IMG/VR virus record: IMGVR_UViG_3300046804_001102
Location: 1-35,006 of that record
DNA length: 35,006 nt
Source: a virus
Reading direction: 5' to 3' (one strand)
The notes under the pieces are model-generated. The model saw only the letters and a program-made list of their open reading frames with translations. It had not been told where the DNA came from and searched no databases. The position numbers were made by a program, and so were the translations under genes. Shown piece by piece: positions 12,548-20,349 of the stretch. Each line of letters opens with the position of its first letter. Within the stretch, counting starts at the first letter, position 1.

Positions 12548-12894
12548 TAGACACACTATTAAGAGATCAAATTGCAATCGCCGCGATGCAAGCAATGATC
12601 ATGCGTGGAGACACCGAGAACATATCAGACAAAGCGTATGCACAAGCAGACGAGATGTTAGAAGCCAAGATAAAACCAAATGCAAACGCATGGTTACAGG
12701 AAGACCCAATTTTATATTTAGAGTTACCGAAAAGAGTAGCAAACTGCGTAAGAAGTCAACACGTCAAAACTATGGAGGAACTATTAGACACAAGAGCACA
12801 TTATTGGTTAACACGAGTACCCAACATGGGTGCAATGTCAGCAAAGCAACTATTCGCCGCGCTTGAGAAACGCGACCTCAAACTTAAATCTTAA
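12544..12894 (+). CDS. protein with RNA polymerase alpha-CTD-like domain (116 aa)
   Basis: Residues about 54-116 follow the C-terminal domain of bacterial RNA polymerase alpha: DPILYLELPKRVANCVR, then KTMEELL, then VPNMGAMSAKQL, then a closing helix. In E. coli alpha the corresponding blocks are LELTVRSANCLK and TPNLGKKSLTEI. DNA-contact residues R265, N268, C269, G296 and S299 align with R64, N67, C68, G96 and S99, while K298 becomes M98 and E302 becomes Q102. The N-terminal 45 residues (LLRDQIAIAAMQAMI ... AYAQADEML) match a helical module I associate with other phage proteins. So it is an alpha-CTD on a phage adaptor, without the alpha assembly domain. It may bind UP-element-like DNA or host transcription factors. 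Coupled to its neighbour by ATGA at 12544. Confidence 0.75.
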   Translation: MIDTLLRDQIAIAAMQAMIMRGDTENISDKAYAQADEMLEAKIKPNANAWLQEDPILYLELPKRVANCVRSQHVKTMEELLDTRAHYWLTRVPNMGAMSAKQLFAALEKRDLKLKS

Positions 12895-12905
12895 TGGAGA
12901 AAATT

Positions 12906-13523
12906 ATGGCAAAACGATCTGCGTCATTAACAGCAAAGATACGCAAGTACCTAGCAAAAAACCCAAACGCCAAAGCAAAGGAAATATCCGACGCTACTGG
13001 TGCAACAGTTAATCTTGTTCACAACACCCGTTGGGCAGAAAAGAAAAAAGCAAAGACCTTGATAAACGGACTGCCAGTAATCGGACAAGGTGACGAGTAC
13101 GAACAGAAAGGCAACAAGTGGAAGGTAGTGGGAATAACCACCGCATCGAAGTCAATTAAAGCTGACATGGAAGCAGATGCGCAGTTTGAAAAAGACCAAG
13201 ACAAACGCAGAGCACAAGGTTGGCAAGGGCAACATGTTGAGGGCAAATTTGTAGCCGTCCCAGTAGGTTTTAATGGTACAACTTTGGATGATCTCAAAAA
13301 AGCTTGGAATAAAGTAGATAACGTCAATCACCCTGCGCATTACAAAGTAGGTGGAATTGAGACTATTGACTTCATTGAAGCCAAGAAGCTGAACTACAAC
13401 CTCGGCAACGTCATAAAGTACATCACTCGCGCCGACCACAAAGGCGACAAGTATGAAGACTTGTGCAAAGCACGCTGGTATCTAAATCGCGAAATTGCTA
13501 ACTTACAAGGAAAAGAAGAATGA
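12906..13523 (+). CDS. HTH plus DUF3310 protein (205 aa)
   Basis: The N-terminal part (TAKIRKYLAKNPNAKAKEIS, then ATGATVNLVHNTRW) reads as a small helix-turn-helix. The C-terminal part, from V140, has VNHPAHYKVGGIETIDFIEA and then NVIKYITRADHKGD and DLCKARWYLNREI, the signature of DUF3310, a common phage domain of unknown reaction, sometimes annotated as nucleotide kinase-like. Start 12906 is preferred because GGAGAAAATT precedes it; an in-frame ATG at 12894 lacks an SD. It overlaps the next gene at 13520. Confidence 0.8.
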   Translation: MAKRSASLTAKIRKYLAKNPNAKAKEISDATGATVNLVHNTRWAEKKKAKTLINGLPVIGQGDEYEQKGNKWKVVGITTASKSIKADMEADAQFEKDQDKRRAQGWQGQHVEGKFVAVPVGFNGTTLDDLKKAWNKVDNVNHPAHYKVGGIETIDFIEAKKLNYNLGNVIKYITRADHKGDKYEDLCKARWYLNREIANLQGKEE

Positions 13524-13771
13524 CAACAAAATCAAAAGACACCGATAAATCGGAGTTGTTTAAGTACACTGTATTTAAGCTAAAGGGCATCACTTACGTA
13601 CCGCACTACCGAGACGTGAAGAGGTATGTTGGCCCGGGCTATCCAAAACAAAACACTAATGTTTTTACAGCAGCAGATTTGTTTAGCGCTGGCGCTACAC
13701 CTGAGACAGCGATGTTGTGGAAGCGTTCAGAGTACGGCATTATCAATCCACATACAGGAAGAATTGGATGA
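13520..13771 (+). CDS. hypothetical protein (83 aa)
   Basis: AAGGAAAAGAAG precedes the start, which overlaps the DUF3310 gene's stop. The protein has a beta-rich pattern (FKYTVFKLKGITYVPHYRDVK) and a final RSEYGIINPHTGRIG. No family recognised. Coupled to the next gene by ATGA at 13768. Confidence 0.65.
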   Translation: MTTKSKDTDKSELFKYTVFKLKGITYVPHYRDVKRYVGPGYPKQNTNVFTAADLFSAGATPETAMLWKRSEYGIINPHTGRIG

Positions 13772-14208
13772 AAATAAAACTACTACGGCGCTTTTGCGCC
13801 GACGAGGTAAAACTCTTGCTTGAACGCATGGACGAGCATTTTGTGGAAGAGTTTGTTATTGACGATAGCAAGTGGGATTCGCTTATAGAGGGGGATGGGT
13901 TTGATCGCTTCACTTCCATAGAAAAGTACTGTATCAGTACCGAGTACAGAGCGCATCTCAAAAAGTTTAGGAAAGCAGTAGCCTACCAAGAGATTCTTGA
14001 GCGTGCTATGTCTCCCGCTAAAACAAGGTGGGAGTACAGGGAAGAGAAAGAGGGGTTTGTAAAACAGGAGGCAGAGCAAAAGAAAATGCTAATCAGCAGG
14101 GCGCAGTACGAGATGGCGCAGAAGTTGTTGCAACAACAAGCACAGTTCATCCCACCGCAACCGAGTACGATGCTTGACCCGTACACGCAAAACATAATAA
14201 AACAATGA
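13768..14208 (+). CDS. hypothetical protein (146 aa)
   Basis: Start 13768 is set by the ATGA overlap with the preceding gene. The middle (about residues 10-60) is acidic and helical, followed by a long charged helix and a Gln/Pro-rich C-terminus (LLQQQAQFIPPQPSTML). It directly precedes and overlaps the DNA polymerase gene. Function unknown. Confidence 0.65.
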   Translation: MKIKLLRRFCADEVKLLLERMDEHFVEEFVIDDSKWDSLIEGDGFDRFTSIEKYCISTEYRAHLKKFRKAVAYQEILERAMSPAKTRWEYREEKEGFVKQEAEQKKMLISRAQYEMAQKLLQQQAQFIPPQPSTMLDPYTQNIIKQ

Positions 14209-16061
14209 ACCTAATCACCCTTGACTTCGAGACGTTCTACGACAAAGACTTCTCTCTATCCAAATTAACAACAGAAGAATACATTCGTGACGATCGTTTT
14301 GAAGTCATAGGTGTAGGAGTAAAAGTAAATGACGCAGGAACAGATTGGTTCACAGGAAACCACGAAGAAACAGCTAAGTATCTCAGTCAGTTCGATTGGG
14401 CTAATTCTTTTCTTCTCGCTCATAATTGCATGTTTGATGGTGCTATCCTTTCTTGGCGGTTTAATATCAGGCCACGCGTTCTTCTCGACACCCTCTCAAT
14501 GCTACGTGCTACCGATGGCACCGAAGTCGGGAACAGCCTCGCCAAAGCCGCAGAAAGGTACGGTTTAGGTATAAAAGGCACTGAGGTTGTCGCGGCAATG
14601 GGCAAACGCCGTGCCGACTTCACTAGGGCAGACTTGGCGCAGTATGGCGAGTACTGTAAGAACGACGTCAGGTTGACGCGCGATTTGTTTGACATCATCT
14701 CGCAATCGTTTAAGAAATCAGAACTACAACTGATCGACTTGACCTTGCGTATGTTCACAGAACCGACACTGCAATTAGACCTACCAGTACTTGAACAGCA
14801 TCTTGTACAGGTGCGTGAGAAAAAGGAATCTTTGATATCCGAGGCAAATGCAGACAGAGAAGTACTCATGTCGAATCAGAAGTTTGCTGAACGACTACTT
14901 GAGTATGGCGTTGCACCGCCCATGAAGGTAAGCCCCACTACTGGTAAACACACGCTAGCGTTGGCTAAGAACGACGAAGGGTTTAAAGCACTTGCAGATC
15001 ACTGGGATGAGCGAGTGCAAGCACTTGTTGCCGCACGGCTTGGGACAAAGTCCACATTAGAAGAGACACGGACTGAGCGATTCATTTCCATAGCGAAGCG
15101 TGGTAGCCTCCCAGTCCCCCTCAGATACTACGCCGCGCACACAGGCCGTTGGGGAGGAGACGACAAATTAAACCTACAAAACTTGCCACGCAAGTCACCA
15201 CTCAAGAGTTCAATCGTTGCACCCGAAGGATATGTAATCGTTGACGCCGACTCCAGTCAGATTGAGGCACGGATCGTTGCGTGGTTGGCAGGGCAGACTG
15301 ATTTGGTACAGGCATTCGCGAAGGGCGAGGACGTGTACAAGATTATGGCATCTAAGATTTACGGCAAACCGATTGAAGAGATTAGTGATAGTGAAAGGTT
15401 TGTGGGTAAGACCACGATTCTTGGTGCTGGCTACGGCATGGGGCACAAAAAGTTTCGGGTTCAGTTAGCTACGTTTGGTGTGGTTGTAGGAGAAAACTCC
15501 GCTAAGTTCATCCTTAATACATACCGCGAGTCTTTCCAACATATTCCCGCATTATGGGAAGCAGGTGATTATGTTCTTAATGCGTTGGCGGATGAGAAAC
15601 TAAAAACAACTTCGTTTGGCAAGCAGCCACAGGCCGTATATTTGTTACCTGGGATTGGGCTTGATCTACCGAGCGGTTTGGTATTGCGGTATCCCGAATT
15701 AACTTATGAGCCACCCGTTGGCGATGTACGTGGTTCGTATGCGTATAAAACACGCAAGGGTATGGTGCGTATCTACGGCGGTAAGGTAGTCGAGAACGTG
15801 TGTCAAGCACTAGCACGCTGTGTCATCGGAGAGCAGATGCTACGGATAGCGAAGCGCTACAGACCAGTTTTAACTGTGCACGACGCTGTGGCGTGCGTAG
15901 TTTCCGAATCAGAGCGCGATGAAGCTATTAAATATGTAAACGAATGTATGCGTTGGCGCCCCAAGTGGGCAGAGACTTTGCCTTTGGCATGTGAGATTGG
16001 CGTAGGTAAAAGTTACGCCGACTGTAGTAAAAAAATGTCTATTGAGAAATGGGGGCTGTAA
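14205..16061 (+). CDS. family A DNA polymerase with 3'-5' exonuclease (618 aa)
   Basis: Replicative polymerase of the phage. The exonuclease domain has D7/E9 (LDFET), D78 in the HNCMFDG motif, and Y150xxxD154. The polymerase domain has motif A VDADSSQIEAR (D347, E354), motif B around KTTILGAGYGMG, and motif C TVHDAV (H559, D560). There is no 5'-nuclease domain, and the length matches other phage family A enzymes with exonuclease plus polymerase only. DNA synthesis occurs in the host cytoplasm with the primase-helicase and ssDNA-binding candidate encoded downstream. The start overlaps the upstream stop (ATGA). Motif A begins with D347 where D349 is also present, so either could be the metal ligand; D349 fits D-x-S-x-x-E best. 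Confidence 0.95.
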   Translation: MNLITLDFETFYDKDFSLSKLTTEEYIRDDRFEVIGVGVKVNDAGTDWFTGNHEETAKYLSQFDWANSFLLAHNCMFDGAILSWRFNIRPRVLLDTLSMLRATDGTEVGNSLAKAAERYGLGIKGTEVVAAMGKRRADFTRADLAQYGEYCKNDVRLTRDLFDIISQSFKKSELQLIDLTLRMFTEPTLQLDLPVLEQHLVQVREKKESLISEANADREVLMSNQKFAERLLEYGVAPPMKVSPTTGKHTLALAKNDEGFKALADHWDERVQALVAARLGTKSTLEETRTERFISIAKRGSLPVPLRYYAAHTGRWGGDDKLNLQNLPRKSPLKSSIVAPEGYVIVDADSSQIEARIVAWLAGQTDLVQAFAKGEDVYKIMASKIYGKPIEEISDSERFVGKTTILGAGYGMGHKKFRVQLATFGVVVGENSAKFILNTYRESFQHIPALWEAGDYVLNALADEKLKTTSFGKQPQAVYLLPGIGLDLPSGLVLRYPELTYEPPVGDVRGSYAYKTRKGMVRIYGGKVVENVCQALARCVIGEQMLRIAKRYRPVLTVHDAVACVVSESERDEAIKYVNECMRWRPKWAETLPLACEIGVGKSYADCSKKMSIEKWGL

Positions 16062-16519
16062 TGCAGATAGGAGTTAACCCACATTTTGTATCTTCAAAAC
16101 CCGATGTTATAGATAGGTATGGCCCCGGCTGGACAGTAGAGAGAGTCAATACTGCGATAGCAACAGAATTAGCAAGTGATGTAGGAACTTATTTAACAAG
16201 GAAGGCAAAAATGATTTTGACAGACTACGAAAAAGCAACAGAGATTACAGAGACTGCGGACAAAATGTTCAAGCGCAACATAAGCGCTTTGATGAACACC
16301 ACAGAAGAACTACAAACCAACATCAAGAAAGTCTCAGGTAATGTGCGTAAGGCGGCAGATGATTTGGCGGCAGGACTAACCAAGGTTGAGAAGACCGCAA
16401 ACTTTGCAAACCTAGAACGCTACGTCAACTTACTTGAGCGTGCGGCAACTGCAATGTCGACTCTTGCTGAGTTGGAAAAAGAAGGTAAATTAGACAAAAT
16501 TTCGAGCGCACTCAAATGA
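16061..16519 (+). CDS. hypothetical coiled-coil protein (152 aa)
   Basis: Start 16061 overlaps the polymerase stop by one base with GGGGG 6 bases upstream. A folded N-terminal part (VIDRYGPGWTVERVNTAIA) is followed by long helices with heptad character (about residues 50-150). Position between the polymerase and a recombination-type nuclease suggests a replication or recombination accessory role, but this is inference. Confidence 0.65.
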   Translation: MQIGVNPHFVSSKPDVIDRYGPGWTVERVNTAIATELASDVGTYLTRKAKMILTDYEKATEITETADKMFKRNISALMNTTEELQTNIKKVSGNVRKAADDLAAGLTKVEKTANFANLERYVNLLERAATAMSTLAELEKEGKLDKISSALK

Positions 16520-17181
16520 ATTACACATGGTCTTACAGCAGTATTTCGCTGTTCCAACAATGCCCACGCAAGTACCACAGGATGCGTATTGTCAAGGATA
16601 TTGTCGAGCCACCACAAGAACACTTGCTCTATGGCAGTGCGGTTCACAAAGCAGCGGAAGAATACGTGCGTGACGATACTCCGATACCTAAAAAATACGC
16701 ATACATCCAACCGTTTTTAGACCCACTCAAAGCACTGTCGGGGGAGAAGTATTGTGAGTACGAGATGGGTTTGACCAAGGACATGCAACCATGCGGATTT
16801 AGAGATAAGAATGTATGGTTTCGTGGGGTTGCTGACCTGCTTGTTATTAACGGTGACAAGGCAAGGATTGTTGACTACAAGACTAGCAAGAGCAGTCGGT
16901 ACGCAGACAAGAAACAGTTGGAACTTCTCTCACTCCTCACGTTTAAACACTTCCCGCAGATCAAGACGGTCAAGGCAGGGTTGATGTTTCTAGTGGTTGA
17001 GGATTTAGTTCCTGCCGAGTTCACCGCAGACCAACAGACGGAGGCTTGGGGCAGATGGATACCCGAGACAAATCAGTTGGAAAGTGCGATGATTACAGAT
17101 GTTTGGAATCCACGTCCGAACTTCACCTGCCGTGGTTGGTGCCCAGTCACGGACTGTGAACACAATAGTAAGAAAACTTAA
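16516..17181 (+). CDS. PD-(D/E)XK exonuclease, Cas4/RecB-like with Fe-S cysteines (221 aa)
   Basis: Motifs of the RecB/Cas4 nuclease family occur in order: GSAVH (40-44), D107 in FRGVADLL, VDYKTSK with D120 and K122, and KQLELLSLL as the Q-motif. One cysteine near the N-terminus (C16 in QQCPRKY) and three near the end (C205, C209, C214) reproduce the 1+3 cysteine pattern of Fe-S Cas4/AddB nucleases. It is probably a 5'-end exonuclease in phage recombination or DNA degradation. It overlaps the coiled-coil gene by 4 nt. Confidence 0.88.
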   Translation: MNYTWSYSSISLFQQCPRKYHRMRIVKDIVEPPQEHLLYGSAVHKAAEEYVRDDTPIPKKYAYIQPFLDPLKALSGEKYCEYEMGLTKDMQPCGFRDKNVWFRGVADLLVINGDKARIVDYKTSKSSRYADKKQLELLSLLTFKHFPQIKTVKAGLMFLVVEDLVPAEFTADQQTEAWGRWIPETNQLESAMITDVWNPRPNFTCRGWCPVTDCEHNSKKT

Positions 17182-17192
17182 AGGAGAAACCC

Positions 17193-17531
17193 ATGAGTCT
17201 TACACCCACCCCCTTTTATAACGGCGAGAATGTATGCACATGCTGTGACAAGCCTATGTACATCAATGATATTGGGGTTGTTTACCGCCCCTCCAAGAAT
17301 AAAGACGACTTTATGTTTTGCATTGACTGCGCCACTCATATGACTATGGCTATGGCACAAGACATATCTAAAGTAGGCAACCCAGACATTGCTTTGTCTT
17401 ACTACTTCCAGTTTAAGACACCAGATGCTCGCGCGAGAAACTTACGCCGTCATGCCAATGCACTTAAAGAGTTGTCACTGAAGATGGAAGACCAAGCCAG
17501 TGCGTTTGAGTTATTTGGTGATAAAGCATAA
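17193..17531 (+). CDS. zinc-finger protein (112 aa)
   Basis: AAGGAGAAACCC precedes the start. Two cysteine pairs, C15/C18 (CTCC) and C43/C46 (CIDC), form a probable zinc site within the first 50 residues; the rest is helical and charged. It lies between two nuclease genes. Function unknown. Confidence 0.7.
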   Translation: MSLTPTPFYNGENVCTCCDKPMYINDIGVVYRPSKNKDDFMFCIDCATHMTMAMAQDISKVGNPDIALSYYFQFKTPDARARNLRRHANALKELSLKMEDQASAFELFGDKA

Positions 17532-17540
17532 GGAGCCACC

Positions 17541-17807
17541 ATGCCATACGTCAATAAGCCTAGACCATACAAGCACGAATACGAAACATACGACGGCACG
17601 CCCGCCGTTAAAAAGAAAAGAGCCGAGCGCAACAAAGCACGGCGAATGATGGAAAAAGAAGGACTTGTTCATAAAGGAGATGGAAAAGATGTTGACCACA
17701 AAACGCCTCTCAGTAAGGGCGGAAAAACCACAAGATCAAACTTGCGCGTCCAAAGCGCAAGAAATAATAGGTCATATCCTCGACGATCAGACCACGGGGT
17801 TAAGTGA
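17541..17807 (+). CDS. HNH endonuclease (88 aa)
   Basis: HNH core with DVDHKTPLSKGG (D52, H53), N67 in SNLRV, and N75/N76 in ARNNRS, preceded by a Lys/Arg-rich helix that should bind DNA. The length is typical of small phage HNH proteins, which often take part in packaging or act as homing enzymes; no terminase is nearby. AAGGAG precedes the start. Its C-terminal 39 codons overlap the next gene in another frame. Confidence 0.88.
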   Translation: MPYVNKPRPYKHEYETYDGTPAVKKKRAERNKARRMMEKEGLVHKGDGKDVDHKTPLSKGGKTTRSNLRVQSARNNRSYPRRSDHGVK

Positions 17808-18159
17808 TGCAGTTGACGCGGCTGTGTACAACAGCGTGTTGTACGGTTCGTCCATAATAAAAATGGCAAACAACCAAGGCACCATAACTGCAACAATACC
17901 CACATTCCAGAAAGCAATATATTCACCACGCGTGAGACTCAACAGAAAAGAATTGGAAACACACCCAGCGTTTGAGTTAACTGTTGAGCAATTACGTGCC
18001 GCATGGATGATTGCGTATGGGTCACGTTGGATATCTATGGAAGAGCCTATGAACGACGACTATCTAAATGTCGTGACACACCGACTCATTTCTTTTGGGG
18101 AGTTGGAAGTGCATGATGTGATAGATCAGTACACGCCGATGGGGAGGATAAAGTTATAA
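17689..18159 (+). CDS. hypothetical protein overlapping the HNH gene (156 aa)
   Basis: AAAGGAG lies 9-10 bases before ATG 17689, inside the HNH gene. The frame is open to 18159, one base before the helicase. Product: a polar N-terminus, then KAQEIIGHILDDQTTGLSDA and a mixed fold ending EVHDVIDQYTPMGRIKL. The 119-nt out-of-frame overlap includes the HNH active-site motif. If instead translation starts later, the protein would be shorter; no good alternative start is visible. Family unknown. Confidence 0.55.
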   Translation: MLTTKRLSVRAEKPQDQTCASKAQEIIGHILDDQTTGLSDAVDAAVYNSVLYGSSIIKMANNQGTITATIPTFQKAIYSPRVRLNRKELETHPAFELTVEQLRAAWMIAYGSRWISMEEPMNDDYLNVVTHRLISFGELEVHDVIDQYTPMGRIKL

Positions 18160-19701
18160 ATGCAAGTAGTTGAAAACAAATATTTGGTCATACAGACCGA
18201 AGAGCCACAAAAGATTCTCTCTACTATCGCCAAGAGCGCCGAGTACTCTGAGGACTCTGTGGCCGTGCATTGGGGATTGAAGGAAGCGCAGATGCTAAAG
18301 CGCCTCGGGCTACCCGATGTGCCTTCTCCGATAGAGCGTGACTACAAGTGGCCCGGCCTCTACAAGCCGATGAACCATCAGAAAGAAACAGCATCATTCT
18401 TAACTCTATATCAAAGAGCGTTTTGTTTCAATGAGCAGGGTACTGGCAAGACTGCGTCTGCGATTTGGGCATCCGACTATCTGATGGAGCAAGGCTACAT
18501 TAGACGCGTGCTGGTGATCTGCCCTGTATCTATCATGCAGGCTGCATGGCAAGCCGACCTGTTTAAATTTGCTGTTCATCGCCACGTCGATATAGCACAC
18601 GGCGATCGTAAAAAGCGCAAGGCTATTGTTGAAGGTGTTGCCGAGTACGTCATCATTAACTATGACGGCGTGAGTATCGTAGAGCAAGAAATCAAAGACG
18701 GGCAGTTTGACCTCATCATTATTGACGAGTGCAATGCGTACAAGAACTCTCGTACAGATAGATTTAAAACACTGCGTCGTTTGATCGAGCCTACTACGTG
18801 GGTATGGATGATGACGGGTACACCAGCTGCGCAGTCACCGCTAGATGCCTACGGCCTCGCTAAGTTATGTGTACCTTCACGCACACCGCAGTTGTACACG
18901 GCGTATCGCGACATGGTGATGTATCAGTTGACGCGCTTTAAGTGGGTACCCAAACCCCAAGCCGAGTCCGTCGTGCACAACTTGTTGCAACCCGCAATAC
19001 GCTTTGAGAAGAAGGATTGCATTGACTTGCCCGACGTTACGCACACATCTAGGTTTGCACCGCTTACATCACAGCAAACAAAATACTACAAAGAGTTGAA
19101 GAAGCAGATGCTTATTCATGCAGTGGGCGATGAAGTCTCTGCGGTTAATGCGGCGGCACAACTAAATAAACTGCTACAAATATCCTGTGGTGCGGTTTAC
19201 ACCGACACCGACAACGTCGTGGAGTTTGACGCCTCTAACCGACTAAACATTTTGTTGGAAGTTATTGAAGAAGCAAGTCATAAAGTACTAGTGTTTGTGC
19301 CGTTCACGCACACGCTACACATGATCCAAGACTTCCTAACAAAGAACAAGGTAACGTCAGAGATCATCAATGGCGCTGTAAGCGTGTCAAAGCGTACCGA
19401 TGCGTTTAAACGGTTTCAAGAACAAGACGACCCACGAGTACTTTTGATTCAACCACAAGCGGCAGCACACGGAGTAACCCTTACTGCTGCTAACGTGATC
19501 GTATGGTACGCTCCTGTCACATCTACAGAAACTTACTTGCAAGCGAATGCGCGTATCGACCGACCGGGGCAACGTAACCCTATGACGATTGTGCACCTTG
19601 AAGGTAGTCCTGTAGAAGCGAAGCTTTATTCGATGCTACAAAACAATTTGGACTTCCATAACAAGATTATTGATTTGTACAAAAGCGAAATTAACTCTTG
19701 A
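18160..19701 (+). CDS. SNF2-like superfamily 2 helicase (513 aa)
   Basis: Superfamily 2 motifs in order: motif I NEQGTGKT (K97), motif Ia/Ib around LVICPVS, motif II IIIDECNAYKN (D189, E190), motif III MMTGTP, motif V AAAHGVTLTAANVI and motif VI QANARIDRPGQ (R465, R468). The gap patterns and the final QxxGRxxRxGQ-like motif identify the SNF2/Rad54-type branch found in many phages. Motif II reads DECN instead of DEAH/DEGH. It probably translocates on double-stranded DNA to help replication or recombination. Its stop codon overlaps the -35 box of the next promoter. Confidence 0.92.
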   Translation: MQVVENKYLVIQTEEPQKILSTIAKSAEYSEDSVAVHWGLKEAQMLKRLGLPDVPSPIERDYKWPGLYKPMNHQKETASFLTLYQRAFCFNEQGTGKTASAIWASDYLMEQGYIRRVLVICPVSIMQAAWQADLFKFAVHRHVDIAHGDRKKRKAIVEGVAEYVIINYDGVSIVEQEIKDGQFDLIIIDECNAYKNSRTDRFKTLRRLIEPTTWVWMMTGTPAAQSPLDAYGLAKLCVPSRTPQLYTAYRDMVMYQLTRFKWVPKPQAESVVHNLLQPAIRFEKKDCIDLPDVTHTSRFAPLTSQQTKYYKELKKQMLIHAVGDEVSAVNAAAQLNKLLQISCGAVYTDTDNVVEFDASNRLNILLEVIEEASHKVLVFVPFTHTLHMIQDFLTKNKVTSEIINGAVSVSKRTDAFKRFQEQDDPRVLLIQPQAAAHGVTLTAANVIVWYAPVTSTETYLQANARIDRPGQRNPMTIVHLEGSPVEAKLYSMLQNNLDFHNKIIDLYKSEINS

Positions 19702-19725
19702 CACAGTCAAGAATTAGTGTATAAT
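19698..19725 (+). promoter_or_regulatory. consensus sigma-70 promoter of the primase operon
   Basis: TTGACA (19698-19703), a 16-bp spacer and TATAAT (19720-19725) are both perfect hexamers. The -35 starts within the helicase stop codon. The first ten bases TTGACACAGT are identical to the promoter at 2293. Transcription would begin near 19732 and serve 19778-24482. Confidence 0.9.
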
Positions 19726-19777
19726 GAAAATCGTTGGTGGCAACACCAACAAATAATAAAACAACATGGAGTGATGT

Positions 19778-20173
19778 ATGGAACCCGATATTTCCATAGA
19801 AAAAATTGTCACGGCTTACATCAAGATACGTGATACAAAAGAGGCTATGTACGCAAAGTACAAGGCTGAATCTGCCGAGTTAGAAGAGCAGATGACTATC
19901 CTAAAGCACAAGTTACTCGACATCTCAAAAGAGACTGGGGTCACTAGCTTTTCAACACCGCATGGAACTGCATACCGAACAGTCAAAGACCGCTACTGGA
20001 CTAATGACTGGGACAGTTTTTACACCTTCATGCGCGACAACAACGCTATGGGTTTGCTTGAGAAGCGCATTCATCAAACAAATATGAAAGAGTTCCTTGA
20101 GAACAACCCCGGCGAAGAACCAATGGGTCTAAACATAGACCGTGAATACGAAATCACCATTCGGAGGAAGTGA
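19778..20173 (+). CDS. conserved phage protein with N-terminal coiled coil (131 aa)
   Basis: TGGAGTGATGT precedes the start. The N-terminal helix (KIRDTKEAMYAKYKAESAEL) is a coiled coil. The C-terminal half (TPHGTAYRTVKDRYWTNDWD, then LEKRIHQTNMKEFLE, then NIDREYEITIRRK) has the look of a widespread phage family that I have seen next to primase and ssDNA-binding genes. I cannot give a function. It is the first gene of the third operon. Confidence 0.7.
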   Translation: MEPDISIEKIVTAYIKIRDTKEAMYAKYKAESAELEEQMTILKHKLLDISKETGVTSFSTPHGTAYRTVKDRYWTNDWDSFYTFMRDNNAMGLLEKRIHQTNMKEFLENNPGEEPMGLNIDREYEITIRRK

Positions 20174-20349
20174 TGGATAAAACTGAATTAGCGTACCAAA
20201 AGGAACGCGACGAGCTGTACTACCGAGAGCGTGCGGTAGATCATGCGCTTGAACTGGTAAAACAGAACAAGCAAATCGTATCAGTGGAAGCACTGGTAAA
20301 TAACGCAAATGCTATATATCGTTTTTATAAAGGAACCTCAAATGAGTAA
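20173..20349 (+). CDS. hypothetical small protein (58 aa)
   Basis: CGGAGGAAGTG lies directly before ATG 20173, and the start base is the last base of the preceding stop. The product is a charged helical peptide (MDKTELAYQKERDELYYRER...). It overlaps the ssDNA-binding candidate by 8 nt. Function unknown. Confidence 0.65.
   Translation: MDKTELAYQKERDELYYRERAVDHALELVKQNKQIVSVEALVNNANAIYRFYKGTSNE

Noticed and set aside
12894-12905. Earlier start for the DUF3310 protein
   Set aside because: ATG 12894 has no Shine-Dalgarno sequence, while GGAGAAAATT is correctly placed for ATG 12906.
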